A stretch of 43,070 nucleotides of DNA from NCBI GenBank assembly GCA_900548305.1, contig URJZ01000012.1, positions 1 through 43,070 of the forward strand, read 5' to 3'. The first letter of the stretch is position 1. Each line of letters opens with the position of its first letter. The translations under genes were made by a program, and so were the position numbers. Below the pieces are notes generated by a model, which saw only the letters and a list, made by a program, of their open reading frames with translations, did no database searches and was not told where the DNA came from. Source of the DNA: an uncultured Oscillospiraceae bacterium. Lineage in GTDB: Bacteria; Bacillota; Clostridia; Oscillospirales; Acutalibacteraceae. Shown piece by piece: positions 1 to 10,700 of the stretch.

Positions 1-315
1 ATTGAAAACAGTGTAGACGGTAATATTCAAATGGATGAAGTAGTAGGGCAGGCATATCACCAAATACATAAATTTATGTTTGATAATGTGTATCGAAATC
101 CACAGGCAAAAGATGAAGAAACAAAAGTGCCCAATCTGATTCAAACGTTGTATGAATATGTATTGCAGATAGACCATCTGCCAAGTGATATGCAGCAAAT
201 TGCAGAACAGGAAGGAATAGAACGTGCTGCCTGTGACTATATTGCAGGTATGACGGACCATTTTGCAGTGGCATTGTTCCAAAAAATTGTGGTTCCAAAA
301 TCCTGGGGAATTTAA
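1..315 (+). CDS. dGTPase-like HD phosphohydrolase, C-terminal part (5' end outside window)
   Basis: The reading frame is already open at base 1, so only the last 104 residues are present. The tail reads ...CDYIAGMTDHFAVALFQKI..., which matches the C-terminal signature of the deoxyguanosinetriphosphate triphosphohydrolase-like (dgt/yfbR HD-domain) proteins that hydrolyse dNTPs to deoxynucleoside plus triphosphate. The HD metal site lies upstream, outside the window. The stop codon overlaps an in-frame ATG of the next gene by one base and there is no terminator, so it is probably co-transcribed with dnaG. A dgt-dnaG-rpoD order is known in Clostridia. The assignment rests on the C-terminal motif and the neighbourhood. 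Confidence 0.8.
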   Translation: MENSVDGNIQMDEVVGQAYHQIHKFMFDNVYRNPQAKDEETKVPNLIQTLYEYVLQIDHLPSDMQQIAEQEGIERAACDYIAGMTDHFAVALFQKIVVPKSWGI

Positions 316-338
316 TGGAAATGAAAGGAGGAATGCCA

Positions 339-2105
339 ATGGCTTTGCCGGAATTATTTTTGCAGGAATTAAAACTGCGCAATTCGATTGAAGATGTTGC
401 TTCCTCCTATGTTCAGCTAAAACGGCGCGGACGTAATCTGGTTGGATTATGTCCGTTTCATAATGAGCATACGCCTTCTTTTAACCTATATCCCGAAAGT
501 GGATCGTTTTATTGTTTTGGCTGTGGCGCGGGTGGAGATGTTATTACCTTTGTCCGCCGCATTGAAAATCTGGATTATATGGAAGCTGTGAAATTTCTTG
601 CAGATAGAGCGGGATTGCAAATGCCCGAATTGGGTGTAGATGACAGCATGAGCAAACTGCGAGCCCGTATTTTGGAAATCAATCGTGAAACTGCTAAGTT
701 TTACCATGGTGTTTTAAAAAGTGCAAGCGGAAAAGTCGGTTTGGGTTATTTTTTGCAAAGAGGGCTGAAACCCTCTACCATTACGCATTTTGGTTTGGGA
801 TTTGCACCCGATACTCGTTTTGCACTGGTGAATCATCTGAAGGGAAAAGGTTATACAGATGAAGAACTGGTACAAGCCAATGTGGCTGTGAAAACTCGTT
901 CGGGAAAACCTATGGATCGTTTTTTTTATCGTGTTATGTTTCCGATTATAGATTTAAGAGGAAACGTGATTGCGTTTGGCGGGCGAACGATGACGGATCA
1001 GAAACCAAAATATCTAAATACGTCTGATACTTTGGCTTTTAAGAAAAGTTATGGATTATTTGCCATGAATTTTGCCAAAAATAGTGGCAAGGAACAGCTA
1101 ATACTGGCAGAAGGTTATATGGATGTCATTGCATTACATCAAGCAGGTTTTGACAACGCTATTGCCGGTTTGGGAACCGCGCTTACAACAGAACAAGCGC
1201 ATTTAATTGCACGCTACACCAAAGAAGTAGTAATTGCCTATGACGCAGATGAAGCAGGACAAAAAGCAACGGCTCGTGCCATACAGCTGCTCAGAAGTGT
1301 GGGATTGCTTGTAAAAGTGCTTTCTATTTCAGGTGGTAAAGATCCGGACGAATACATTCGCTCTTACGGTGAACAAGGACCTGTCAGATTCAAACAGTTA
1401 ATTGAACAAAGTGGAAATGATGTAGAATACCGGTTGCAAAAATTAAAATCTAACTGTGATTTGGAATCTTCGGCGGGAAAAGTGCAATACTTAAATGGTG
1501 CAGCGGAGTTGCTATCAACACTGGATAATCGCATGGAGCAGGAAATCTATGCAGGCAAGCTGTCTGAGGAAATTGGAGTGGAACGTGCAACAGTAATGAT
1601 GCAGGTTCAAAAACTCAGTAAAAGGCGACACCAGGCACAGCAGAAAAAAGAGTTTCGGGAATTTCAGCAACAAACCATCGGATTGAAAGATCAAGTCAAT
1701 CCCGATAAGAGGGATAATTTCCGTGCAGCAAATGCGGAAGAAGCTTTAATTGCCTATTTGTTTCAGAATAACGATATGGCTGAAAAAGTCCGCTCTGTAT
1801 TATCGCCGGAGCAGTTTAGTACGGCATTTAACCGCCGTGTGTACGAAAGCATTACTGATAAAATGCAAAATGGATTACAAGTGGGATTGACCGAAATATC
1901 AGATAGTTTTACTATGGAAGAAATCAGCGCCATTGCAAGAATACTGGCAAAGAATAATGCAGTTGCCATGGGACAGCATGACGCAGAAGAATATATCAAT
2001 GTCATTATAGAGGAAAAGACAAAATTAAATGCAAATGACGCAAAATATGCGCAGACACAAGAAATACAGGATTATTTGGCGCGGCTGAGAGAGCAAAAGA
2101 AATAA
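339..2105 (+). CDS. dnaG: DNA primase DnaG
   Basis: It makes the RNA primers for DNA replication at the fork, together with the DnaB helicase. The predicted protein has 588 residues, normal for DnaG. The N-terminal CHC2 zinc finger is complete (C38, H41, C59, C62; 'CPFH' and 'CFGC'). The Toprim catalytic core follows, with 'LAEGYMDVIALHQAGF' and the acidic 'YDADEAGQKA' motif, and then a helical C-terminal helicase-binding region. ATGs also occur at 315, 321 and 333, but the strong ribosome binding site AAAGGAGG at 324-331 sits 7 bases before the ATG at 339, which also gives the family-typical N-terminus MALPE. It lies 30 bp before rpoD, the classic macromolecular-synthesis arrangement, here without rpsU in front. 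Confidence 0.97.
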   Translation: MALPELFLQELKLRNSIEDVASSYVQLKRRGRNLVGLCPFHNEHTPSFNLYPESGSFYCFGCGAGGDVITFVRRIENLDYMEAVKFLADRAGLQMPELGVDDSMSKLRARILEINRETAKFYHGVLKSASGKVGLGYFLQRGLKPSTITHFGLGFAPDTRFALVNHLKGKGYTDEELVQANVAVKTRSGKPMDRFFYRVMFPIIDLRGNVIAFGGRTMTDQKPKYLNTSDTLAFKKSYGLFAMNFAKNSGKEQLILAEGYMDVIALHQAGFDNAIAGLGTALTTEQAHLIARYTKEVVIAYDADEAGQKATARAIQLLRSVGLLVKVLSISGGKDPDEYIRSYGEQGPVRFKQLIEQSGNDVEYRLQKLKSNCDLESSAGKVQYLNGAAELLSTLDNRMEQEIYAGKLSEEIGVERATVMMQVQKLSKRRHQAQQKKEFREFQQQTIGLKDQVNPDKRDNFRAANAEEALIAYLFQNNDMAEKVRSVLSPEQFSTAFNRRVYESITDKMQNGLQVGLTEISDSFTMEEISAIARILAKNNAVAMGQHDAEEYINVIIEEKTKLNANDAKYAQTQEIQDYLARLREQKK

Positions 2106-2135
2106 ACAGCCGCTTAACTGGGAGGAAACGAACTT

Positions 2136-3233
2136 ATGGCAGCACCGGATAAAAAAACGGTTATGAAAGATTTACTGGAAATGGGAAAGGCAAAAGGACA
2201 ACTTACCACAAAAGAGATTTTAGACGCTTTGGGAGAGTTGGATTTTGAGCCGGAACAAATTGAAAAATTTTATGATACTTTAGAGTCTCAGGGTGTTGAA
2301 ATTGTAGAAGATTTTGGTGACATCGCTTTAGATGATATCGAATTTACACAAGAAGAAAACAGAGAGGATGAAGATTTGGAATCTTCTCTCAGCACAGAAG
2401 GCATTGCAATTGATGACCCGGTAAAAGTATATCTGAAAGAAATAGGCCGTGTACCTTTGCTTTCTCCTGAGGAAGAAATTGAACTTGCTATTCGTATTAT
2501 TGACGGCGACGAAGTTGCCAAAAAACGTTTGTCTGAAGCAAACTTGCGTTTGGTAGTAAGTATTGCAAAACGTTATCTTGGAAGAGGAATGCAGTTTTTG
2601 GACTTGATTCAGGAAGGTAACCTAGGTTTGATTAAAGCGGTAGAAAAATTTGACTATACCAAAGGATTTAAATTTTCTACTTATGCAACATGGTGGATCC
2701 GTCAAGCCATCACCCGTGCCATAGCTGACCAGGCAAGAACTATTCGTATTCCGGTTCATATGGTGGAAACCATTAACAAAGTTAAAAAGGTATCCAGTCA
2801 GCTACTGCATACCAACGGACATGAACCGACTGCCGATGAAATTTCCGATGAACTGGATATGCCTGTAGATAAGGTACGGGAAATTATGCGTGTTGCGCAG
2901 GAACCTGTTTCTTTGGAAACACCGATTGGTGAAGAGGAAGACAGCCATTTGGGAGACTTTATTCCGGATGATGACGCACCGGCACCGGCAGATGCTGCTT
3001 CCCATACCTTATTAAAAGAACAACTGGCAGAAGTACTGGATACACTGACACCGAGAGAAGAAAAAGTACTGCGTCTGCGTTTTGGTTTGGAAGACGGACG
3101 TTCCAGAACTTTGGAAGAAGTAGGTAAAGAGTTTAATGTTACCAGAGAACGTATCCGTCAAATTGAGGCAAAAGCACTTAGAAAATTACGTCATCCGAGC
3201 AGAAGTAAAAAATTAAAAGACTTCTTAGATTAA
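2136..3233 (+). CDS. rpoD: Primary sigma factor RpoD (SigA)
   Basis: This is the housekeeping sigma factor that directs RNA polymerase to -35/-10 promoters such as those seen throughout this window. It has 365 residues, the short Firmicutes form without the long non-conserved region of E. coli sigma-70. Visible in order are an N-terminal region 1.1-like segment, region 1.2 ('DPVKVYLKEIGRVPLL'), regions 2.1-2.4 ('KGFKFSTYATWWIRQAITRA'), region 3, and region 4 with the helix-turn-helix ending 'VTRERIRQIEAKALRKLRHP'. The ribosome binding site GGGAGG precedes the start. It follows dnaG directly, with no promoter apparent between them. Confidence 0.98.
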   Translation: MAAPDKKTVMKDLLEMGKAKGQLTTKEILDALGELDFEPEQIEKFYDTLESQGVEIVEDFGDIALDDIEFTQEENREDEDLESSLSTEGIAIDDPVKVYLKEIGRVPLLSPEEEIELAIRIIDGDEVAKKRLSEANLRLVVSIAKRYLGRGMQFLDLIQEGNLGLIKAVEKFDYTKGFKFSTYATWWIRQAITRAIADQARTIRIPVHMVETINKVKKVSSQLLHTNGHEPTADEISDELDMPVDKVREIMRVAQEPVSLETPIGEEEDSHLGDFIPDDDAPAPADAASHTLLKEQLAEVLDTLTPREEKVLRLRFGLEDGRSRTLEEVGKEFNVTRERIRQIEAKALRKLRHPSRSKKLKDFLD

Positions 3234-3257
3234 TATAAAAGAAAATGGGGACTGATT

Positions 3258-3683
3258 ATGCATCTGACATTGGAAGCGGATTACGCTGTTAGAATTGTAG
3301 ATAAACTTGCCATTGAAAATAAAAAGATAGACGCACATACCATATCCGAACAAACCAATGTTCCATTGCGCTTCGCACTTAAAATTTTAAGAAAATTGGT
3401 GGCAAGCGGAGCGGTGAAATCCTACAAAGGTGCGCATGGCGGTTATATGATTGCAAAAGACCCAAAAGACATCACTTTACGCGAGGTCATTGAAGCGGTA
3501 GAGGGACCGTTTATGATTAGCCGCTGTCAGCAAGATGATTATTGCTGCACCAATACCTCCTGCCGTGTGCATAATATTTATGCAGAAATCTCTTACATGG
3601 TGCGCGATAAATTGGATTCTTATAATTTTGCTAACTTTAAAGGCATTGGAAGATTACCTTGTAACGATGATAAACATGAATAA
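3258..3683 (+). CDS. Rrf2 family transcriptional regulator
   Basis: A 141-residue winged-helix regulator of the Rrf2/IscR/NsrR family. The N-terminus 'MHLTLEADYAVRIVDKLA' and 'LRFALKILRKLVASGAVKS..GAHGGYMIAK' are the family helix-turn-helix and wing. Four cysteines (C90, C96, C97, C102) occupy the loop where IscR-type members bind an Fe-S cluster, so redox or Fe-S sensing is plausible but unproven. It starts 24 bp after rpoD and ends at a strong terminator, so it is probably the last gene of the dgt-dnaG-rpoD unit. No isc/suf or cysteine genes are adjacent, so its targets cannot be read from context. The ribosome binding site is weak. Confidence 0.88.
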   Translation: MHLTLEADYAVRIVDKLAIENKKIDAHTISEQTNVPLRFALKILRKLVASGAVKSYKGAHGGYMIAKDPKDITLREVIEAVEGPFMISRCQQDDYCCTNTSCRVHNIYAEISYMVRDKLDSYNFANFKGIGRLPCNDDKHE

Positions 3684-3702
3684 TATCTTTTTGGCATAAA
3701 GA

Positions 3703-3750
3703 AAAAGCGACAACAGAGAATTTTCGTATCTGTTGTCGCTTTTGTTTGTT
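3703..3750 (+). terminator. Intrinsic terminator after the Rrf2 gene
   Basis: A perfect 13-bp stem (3703-3715 pairing with 3731-3743, core AAAGCGACAACA/TGTTGTCGCTTT) is followed by a T-rich run. It separates the dnaG-rpoD unit from rpoB. Confidence 0.85.
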
Positions 3751-3795
3751 TTCAATATATAAAATAGACAAAAATAAAAATAATTCATATGTATA

Positions 3796-3824
3796 TTGAC
3801 AAACCTTGCATATTGTTATAAAAT
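3796..3824 (+). promoter_or_regulatory. Sigma-A promoter of rpoBC
   Basis: TTGACA (3796-3801), 17-bp spacer, TAAAAT (3819-3824). This predicts a transcript start near 3831 and an untranslated leader of about 170 bases before rpoB. Other than this promoter and the terminator, I see no gene in 3684-4003. Confidence 0.8.
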
Positions 3825-4003
3825 AATATACTGCATCATCATGGAGAGGTATGCTTTCTATATATTTTGTAATTTTAGCATAAATTTCGTAGAAACGCAA
3901 GCAGAGTCTTTAGAGATATTGACAGAATTGCGCGATGTTTGCAAGACAAAGTGTTATTAAATATGAAAAAGACGGTTATTATATGAATGGAGTGATTAAG
4001 CCA

Positions 4004-7000
4004 ATGGTGAATGTCAAACCGGTAAAATTGGGTAGTAATACCCGCATGAGCTTCTCAAAAATTGATGAAGTTTTGGAAATGCCAAACTTAATTGAGGTTC
4101 AAAAGAATTCATACAAATGGTTCCTTCAAGAAGGTTTAAAAGAGGTATTTAAGGATGTTTCCGGTATTACCGACTACACAGGCAATTTAGTTCTGGATTT
4201 TGTGAACTACAAACTCGATGATAAACCAAACTACAGCGTGGAAGAATGCAAAGAAAGAGATGCAACCTACGCTGCAGCGCTTCGCGTGAATGCAAGATTA
4301 TTGAATAAAGAGAGTGGAGAAATTAAAGAATCTGAAGTGTTTATGGGCGATTTCCCTCTCATGACAGACAGCGGTACTTTTGTTATCAACGGTGCCGAGC
4401 GTGTTATTGTTTCTCAATTGGTTCGTTCTCCTGGTGTTTACTATAAAATGGAGTACGATAAAACCGGTAAAGAGCTATTTAGTGCTACTGTAATTCCTAA
4501 CCGTGGTGCGTGGCTGGAGTATGAAAACGATGCAAATGACGTTTTTTACGTTCGTATTGACAAGAATAGAAAGCTCCCTGTAACCGTATTTATCCGTGCT
4601 TTAGGTCTTGGTACAGACTCCGAAATTTTAGAGTATTTCGGTGAAGATGACCGTATTTTGGCTACTATTGAGAAAGATCCATGTAAAAATACAGAAGAAG
4701 CGTTGTTCGAAGTTTATCGTAAACTAAGACCAAGTGAACCGCCAACGATTGAAAGTGCGCAAACACATATCAATGGTTTGTTTTTTGACGCCCGCCGTTA
4801 TGATTTGTCACGTGTTGGCCGTTATAAATACAATAAAAAGTTAAACTTGGCAGGCCGTATTGCAGGTCAACAATTAACTCAGCCTATCATCAATCCTTTG
4901 ACAGGTGAGTTAATGGCTGAAGCAGGGGAAGTAGTATCCTTTGAAAAAGCACAGGAAATTGACAATGCCGGTGTTTCTGTAGCCTTTGTGCTTGTCAATG
5001 AAAAAGAAACAAAAGTTATTTCCAACGGTATGGTTGACATTCAGAATTTTGTGGGATTTGACGCTAAAAAGGAATGCGGTATTAATGAGCGTGTTCGTTT
5101 TAGTGTATTGGCTGAAATTATGGAAACCAGTGCAGATGAAGAAGAAATGAAAGAAGCGATTCGCCTGCGTGCGGACGAATTGATTCCAAAACATATTATT
5201 ATTGATGATATTTTTGCATCCATCAACTACATGAACTGCTTGGCAGTTGGTCTTGGCAATGTAGATGACATTGACCATTTGGGTAACCGCCGTATTCGTT
5301 CTGTTGGTGAATTACTGCAAAACCAATTCAGGATTGGTTTTTCCCGTTTAGAGCGTGTGATTCGTGAAAGAATGACATTGCAGGCTCAAGATTTAGAGGT
5401 ACTAACTCCTCATTCTCTAATTAATATTCGTCCTGTGGTTGCTGCTATTAAAGAATTCTTTGGTTCTTCTCCATTATCACAATTTATGGATCAAACCAAC
5501 CCATTGGCAGAATTGACACATAAACGTCGTTTATCTGCTCTTGGTCCCGGTGGTCTTTCCAGAGACCGTGCGGGCTTTGAGGTTCGTGACGTTCACTATA
5601 GCCACTATGGTCGTATGTGTCCGATTGAGACTCCTGAAGGTCCAAACATCGGCTTGATTTCTTACCTTGCAACCTTTGCAAAAATTAATGAATATGGCTT
5701 TATCGAAGCACCGTTCCGTCGTGTAGATAAAGAAACGGGTATTGTTTCTTCCGAAGTTGTTTATATGACAGCTGACATGGAGGACGACTACATTGTTGCA
5801 CAGGCAAACGAACCTTTGGATGAAAACGGACGTTTTTTACATGCAAAAGTAAATGGTCGTTACAGAGATGAATTTGTAGAAGTAGAGAGTTCACAAGCGG
5901 ACTTTATGGACGTATCCCCAAGAATGGTAGTTTCTGTAGCTACCGCTATGATTCCATTCTTGGAAAACGATGACGCAAACCGTGCTTTGATGGGTTCCAA
6001 CATGCAGCGTCAAGCTGTGCCTTTGCTCAAAACAGAATCCCCAATTGTTGGTACCGGTATGGAATATAAAGCAGGCGTAGACTCCGGCGTATGTGTACTT
6101 GCTCGCAAATCCGGTGTGGTGCGTAGTGTAAGCGCGGACGAAGTTACTGTTACCAATGATGACGGTTCCGTGGAATCTTACCATATTACGAAGTTTATGC
6201 GTTCCAACCAAGGTACATGTATCAATCAGGTGCCTGTTGTTGACCGCGGAGAACGCATTCAGGCAGGCCAGGTAATTGCTGATGGTCCTGCAACCAGTAA
6301 CGGTGAAATTTCACTTGGTAAAAATGCATTAATCGGCTTTATGACCTGGGAAGGTTATAACTACGAAGATGCTGTTTTAATCAATGAAAAAATCGTTCGT
6401 GACGACGTTTATACCTCCATTCATATTGAAGAATATGAAATTGAAGCAAGAGATACCAAACTTGGTCCTGAGGAAATTACCAGAGATATTCCAAACGTAA
6501 ACGAGGACTTGCTCAGCGATTTGGATGAATCCGGTATTATTCGAGTAGGTGCTGAAGTACGTGCCGGCGATATTTTGGTTGGTAAAGTAACTCCGAAAGG
6601 TGAAACAGAGCTGACCGCAGAAGAAAGATTGTTGCGTGCTATTTTCGGTGAAAAAGCACGTGAAGTACGTGATACTTCTTTGCGTGTTCCTCATGGTGAG
6701 TACGGTATTGTTGTAGATGTAAAAGTATTTACAAGAGAAAATAGCCAGGACGAACTTAGTCCGGGTGTAAATAAAGTAGTTCGTTGCTATATTGCACAAA
6801 AACGTAAGATTTCTGTTGGTGACAAAATGGCAGGTCGTCACGGTAATAAGGGTGTTGTATCCCGTATTCTACCTCAAGAGGATATGCCATACTTACCGGA
6901 TGGTACTCCACTGGATATTGTTTTGAATCCATTGGGCGTTCCTTCCCGTATGAATATCGGACAGGTGCTTGAGGTTCACTTGGGTCGTGCGGCAAAAGCA

Positions 7001-7762
7001 TTGGGTTGGAAAATTATGACCCCTGTTTTTGACGGTGCTCATGAAGATGACATTGCGGAATGTTTAAAGCAAGCTGGATTACGTGAAGACGGTAAAACAT
7101 TGCTGCGCGACGGACGTACAGGCGAGTACTTTGACAATCCTGTTACAGTCGGTTACATGTATTACCTAAAACTGCATCACTTGGTTGATGATAAGATTCA
7201 CGCACGTTCTACCGGTCCATACTCTCTTGTTACACAGCAGCCTTTGGGCGGTAAAGCACAATTTGGCGGACAGCGTTTTGGCGAGATGGAGGTTTGGGCA
7301 CTGGAAGCTTACGGTGCAGCGTATACCTTGCAGGAAATTCTGACTGTAAAATCTGACGACGTTGTTGGCCGTGTGAAAACATATGAAGCAATCGTAAAAG
7401 GTCAAAATATTCCAAAACCTGGTATTCCTGAATCCTTTAAAGTTTTAATTAAGGAATTACAGTCTTTGGGCTTGGACGTAAAAGTATTGGATAAAGACGA
7501 AGAAGAAATCGACTTGAAACAAAACTTTGACGACGATGACGATATTGGTTTTAAACCATCTGAAGACACTTTCGATGAACAACATGTTGTAACAGATGAA
7601 TTGGACGGTTACACAGTACAGGATGCAGAAGACAGTCTTGACGGTGCATTTAGCAATGATTATGCAGCCGACGAAGATGCGAATAAAACCGATGATGAAG
7701 ATATTTTTGGTGAACTGAACGTACCCTTCGACAGCGATTTAGAAGACAGCGACGAAGAATAA
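4004..7762 (+). CDS. rpoB: RNA polymerase beta subunit RpoB
   Basis: This is the large catalytic subunit of RNA polymerase, about 1252 residues from the chosen start. The ATG at 4004 gives the family-typical 'MVNVKPVKLG' and has GGAGTGA 8 bases upstream. The frame stays open to ATGs at 3983 and 3935, so a longer N-terminus is possible. The rifampicin-binding cluster (about 5459-5560) is recognisable ('LSQFMDQTNPLAELTHKRR'), with proline where the E. coli reference has Gln510. The conserved 'GDKMAGRHGNKGVVS' and C-terminal 'GGKAQFGGQRFGEMEVWALEAYGA' blocks are present. The last roughly 80 residues are a very acidic tail rich in Asp and Glu. It is followed 16 bp later by rpoC. The usual rplKAJL genes are not upstream. 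Confidence 0.98.
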   Translation: MVNVKPVKLGSNTRMSFSKIDEVLEMPNLIEVQKNSYKWFLQEGLKEVFKDVSGITDYTGNLVLDFVNYKLDDKPNYSVEECKERDATYAAALRVNARLLNKESGEIKESEVFMGDFPLMTDSGTFVINGAERVIVSQLVRSPGVYYKMEYDKTGKELFSATVIPNRGAWLEYENDANDVFYVRIDKNRKLPVTVFIRALGLGTDSEILEYFGEDDRILATIEKDPCKNTEEALFEVYRKLRPSEPPTIESAQTHINGLFFDARRYDLSRVGRYKYNKKLNLAGRIAGQQLTQPIINPLTGELMAEAGEVVSFEKAQEIDNAGVSVAFVLVNEKETKVISNGMVDIQNFVGFDAKKECGINERVRFSVLAEIMETSADEEEMKEAIRLRADELIPKHIIIDDIFASINYMNCLAVGLGNVDDIDHLGNRRIRSVGELLQNQFRIGFSRLERVIRERMTLQAQDLEVLTPHSLINIRPVVAAIKEFFGSSPLSQFMDQTNPLAELTHKRRLSALGPGGLSRDRAGFEVRDVHYSHYGRMCPIETPEGPNIGLISYLATFAKINEYGFIEAPFRRVDKETGIVSSEVVYMTADMEDDYIVAQANEPLDENGRFLHAKVNGRYRDEFVEVESSQADFMDVSPRMVVSVATAMIPFLENDDANRALMGSNMQRQAVPLLKTESPIVGTGMEYKAGVDSGVCVLARKSGVVRSVSADEVTVTNDDGSVESYHITKFMRSNQGTCINQVPVVDRGERIQAGQVIADGPATSNGEISLGKNALIGFMTWEGYNYEDAVLINEKIVRDDVYTSIHIEEYEIEARDTKLGPEEITRDIPNVNEDLLSDLDESGIIRVGAEVRAGDILVGKVTPKGETELTAEERLLRAIFGEKAREVRDTSLRVPHGEYGIVVDVKVFTRENSQDELSPGVNKVVRCYIAQKRKISVGDKMAGRHGNKGVVSRILPQEDMPYLPDGTPLDIVLNPLGVPSRMNIGQVLEVHLGRAAKALGWKIMTPVFDGAHEDDIAECLKQAGLREDGKTLLRDGRTGEYFDNPVTVGYMYYLKLHHLVDDKIHARSTGPYSLVTQQPLGGKAQFGGQRFGEMEVWALEAYGAAYTLQEILTVKSDDVVGRVKTYEAIVKGQNIPKPGIPESFKVLIKELQSLGLDVKVLDKDEEEIDLKQNFDDDDDIGFKPSEDTFDEQHVVTDELDGYTVQDAEDSLDGAFSNDYAADEDANKTDDEDIFGELNVPFDSDLEDSDEE

Positions 7763-7778
7763 GGCAGGGGGTTACACA

Positions 7779-10700
7779 ATGGAATTTAACGTGTTTGAAT
7801 CTATAAAAATTGGCATTGCTTCTCCGGATAAAATCAGAGAATGGTCCCACGGTGAAGTGAAAAAGCCGGAAACCATTAACTATCGTACCCTAAAACCGGA
7901 ACGTGATGGTTTGTTCTGTGAACGTATTTTTGGTCCTCAAAAAGACTGGGAATGCCATTGCGGTAAATATAAAAGAATTCGCTACAAAGGTAAAATTTGT
8001 GACCGTTGCGGCGTAGAGGTAACTCGATCCAAAGTACGTCGTGAGCGTATGGGCCATATTGAATTGGCAGCTCCGGTTTCACACATTTGGTATTTTAAAG
8101 GTATTCCTTCCCGTATGGGTCTTATCCTTGATATTTCTCCGCGTATGTTGGAAAAAGTATTGTACTTTGCGCTTTACATTGTGACCGACCCGGGCAATGT
8201 GCGCGAATTACAAGAAAAACAAATGCTGAATGAAAAAGAATACCGCGATATGCGTGAAAAATATGAAGACGATTTCCAGGCAAGTATGGGTGCGGAAGCC
8301 ATTAGAACACTTTTGGAAAAAATTGATTTGGATCAGCTTGCTGCAGAACTGAAAGAAGAATTATTCACAGCTGCGGGTCAAAAGCGTGTTCGTATTTTAA
8401 AACGTTTGGAAGTAGTGGAAGCTTTCCGTGCTTCCGGAAACCGACCGGAATGGATGATTTTAGATGCAATTCCGGTTATTCCACCGGATATTCGTCCAAT
8501 GGTACAGTTAGACGGTGGTAGATTTGCTACTTCTGACTTAAACGATTTGTATCGCCGTGTGATTAATAGAAATAACCGTTTAAAACGTTTGTTGGAATTA
8601 GGCGCTCCTGATATCATTGTGCGCAACGAAAAACGTATGCTTCAAGAAGCGGTTGATGCTTTGATTGATAATGGCCGCCGCGGACGTCCTGTTACCGGTC
8701 CGAATAATAGACCTCTAAAATCTTTATCTGATATGCTAAAAGGTAAACAAGGTCGTTTCCGTCAAAACTTGCTGGGTAAACGTGTTGACTATTCCGGACG
8801 TTCCGTTATTGTTGTTGGCCCTGAATTAAAAATGTATCAATGCGGTTTGCCAAAAGAAATGGCTCTGGAACTGTTTAAACCATTCGTTATGAAACGTTTG
8901 GTAGAAACAGGAGCAGTAGGCAACATTAAAGCTGCACGAAAAGCGGTAGAACGTGCAAAACCTGAAGTGTGGGATGCATTGGAGATTGTGATTAAAAATC
9001 ATCCTGTATTACTGAACCGTGCTCCAACTTTGCATAGACTGGGTATTCAGGCATTTGAACCTGTTTTGGTAGAAGGACGCGCATTAAAACTACATCCTCT
9101 TGTATGTACTGCTTACAACGCTGACTTTGACGGTGACCAAATGGCAGTTCACGTTCCTTTGTCCGCGGAAGCACAGGCAGAAGCCCGCTTCTTGATGTTG
9201 GCAGCAGGCAACTTGCTGAAACCTTCTGACGGACGCCCTGTTGCTGTTCCGACACAGGACATGGTTTTGGGTTCTTATTATTTGACATTGGAAAAAGATG
9301 GTGAGTTGGGTGAAGGCAAAGTTTTCAGAGATGAAAATGAGGCCTTGATGGCGTACGATGCAAAGGCAGTTAGCCTTCACGCGAAAATCAAAGTGCGCCG
9401 CACAATGGAAGTAAATGGAGAAGCTGTTTCTAAATTAGTGGACACGACAGTAGGACGTATTATCTTTAACCGTCCAATTCCGCAGGATTTGGGATATGTA
9501 GACCGTTCCAACCCAGATACCATGTTTAATTATGAGGTTAGCTTCCTGGCAGGTAAAAAACAACTTGGCGCTATTATCGACAAATGCATTAAAGTGCATG
9601 GCACTGCTAAAACTGCCGAAGTTTTGGATGAGATAAAAGCACAAGGTTATAAATATTCCACCAGAAGCGCAATTACTGTTGCTGTGTGTGATGCAACGAT
9701 TCCGCCAGCGAAAAAGCAATTGATTGCTGAAGCTGAACAGCAAATTGATGAAATTACAGATGAATTCAATATGGGTCTGTTGTCCGATGCAGAGCGGTAC
9801 AACATGGTTTTGAAGACATGGGAAAAAGCCACAAATGATGTTACAAAAGCACTTCAAGAAAACTTGGATCGTTACAATCCAATCTTCATGATGGCAGATT
9901 CTGGCGCTCGTGGCTCTATGAGTCAGATTCGTCAGCTTGCCGGTATGCGTGGTTTGATTGCCAATACCTCCGGTAGAACTATTGAAATTCCAATTCGTGC
10001 AAACTATCGTGAAGGTTTGAATATTTTGGAATACTTTATTTCTTCTCGTGGTGCCCGTAAAGGTTTGGCTGATACCGCTTTGAGAACAGCTGACTCCGGT
10101 TACTTGACCCGCCGCTTAGTAGACGTTTCTCAAGAAGTAATTATCCGTGAAGATGACTGCGGAACAACAAAAGGACTTGAGATATTTGATATTCGCGAGG
10201 GTAAAGAGTCCATTGAGCCTTTGTCCGAACGTCTCATAGGCAGATATTTGTTGCATGACTTTGTCGATGAAGCAACGGGCGAAGTATTGGTTTCTAAAGA
10301 TAAATTGATGGATGATCATGATGCGGATATCATTGTAAGCCGCGGCGTTGAGAAAATTGAAATTCGTTCTATTTTAGACTGTACAGCAAAACACGGTATT
10401 TGTAAAAAATGTTACGGTGCCAACTTGGCAAACGGAAAACCAGTTGATGTGGGCGAGGCTGTTGGTATTATTGCAGCACAGTCTATCGGTGAACCGGGTA
10501 CTCAGTTGACCATGAGAACATTCCATACCGGTGGTGTTGCAAGTGCGGAAGATATTACACAAGGTTTGCCTCGTGTTGAAGAATTGTTTGAAGGACGTAA
10601 ACCAAAGCATCTTGCAATTATTAGTGAAATCAGCGGTGTAGTTTCCTTTGAGGAAATCAAAAAGAACCGTCATGTTGTTGTAACCAACAATGAAATCGGA

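Noticed and set aside
3841..3960. 39-codon ORF in the rpoB leader starting at ATG 3841
   Set aside because: No ribosome binding site and no recognisable sequence; it overlaps the extended rpoB frame region.
6377..6841. 154-codon minus-strand ORF inside rpoB, and similar long antisense ORFs in rpoC, fusA and groEL
   Set aside because: Phe/Cys/Asn-rich translations typical of antisense frames of conserved genes.
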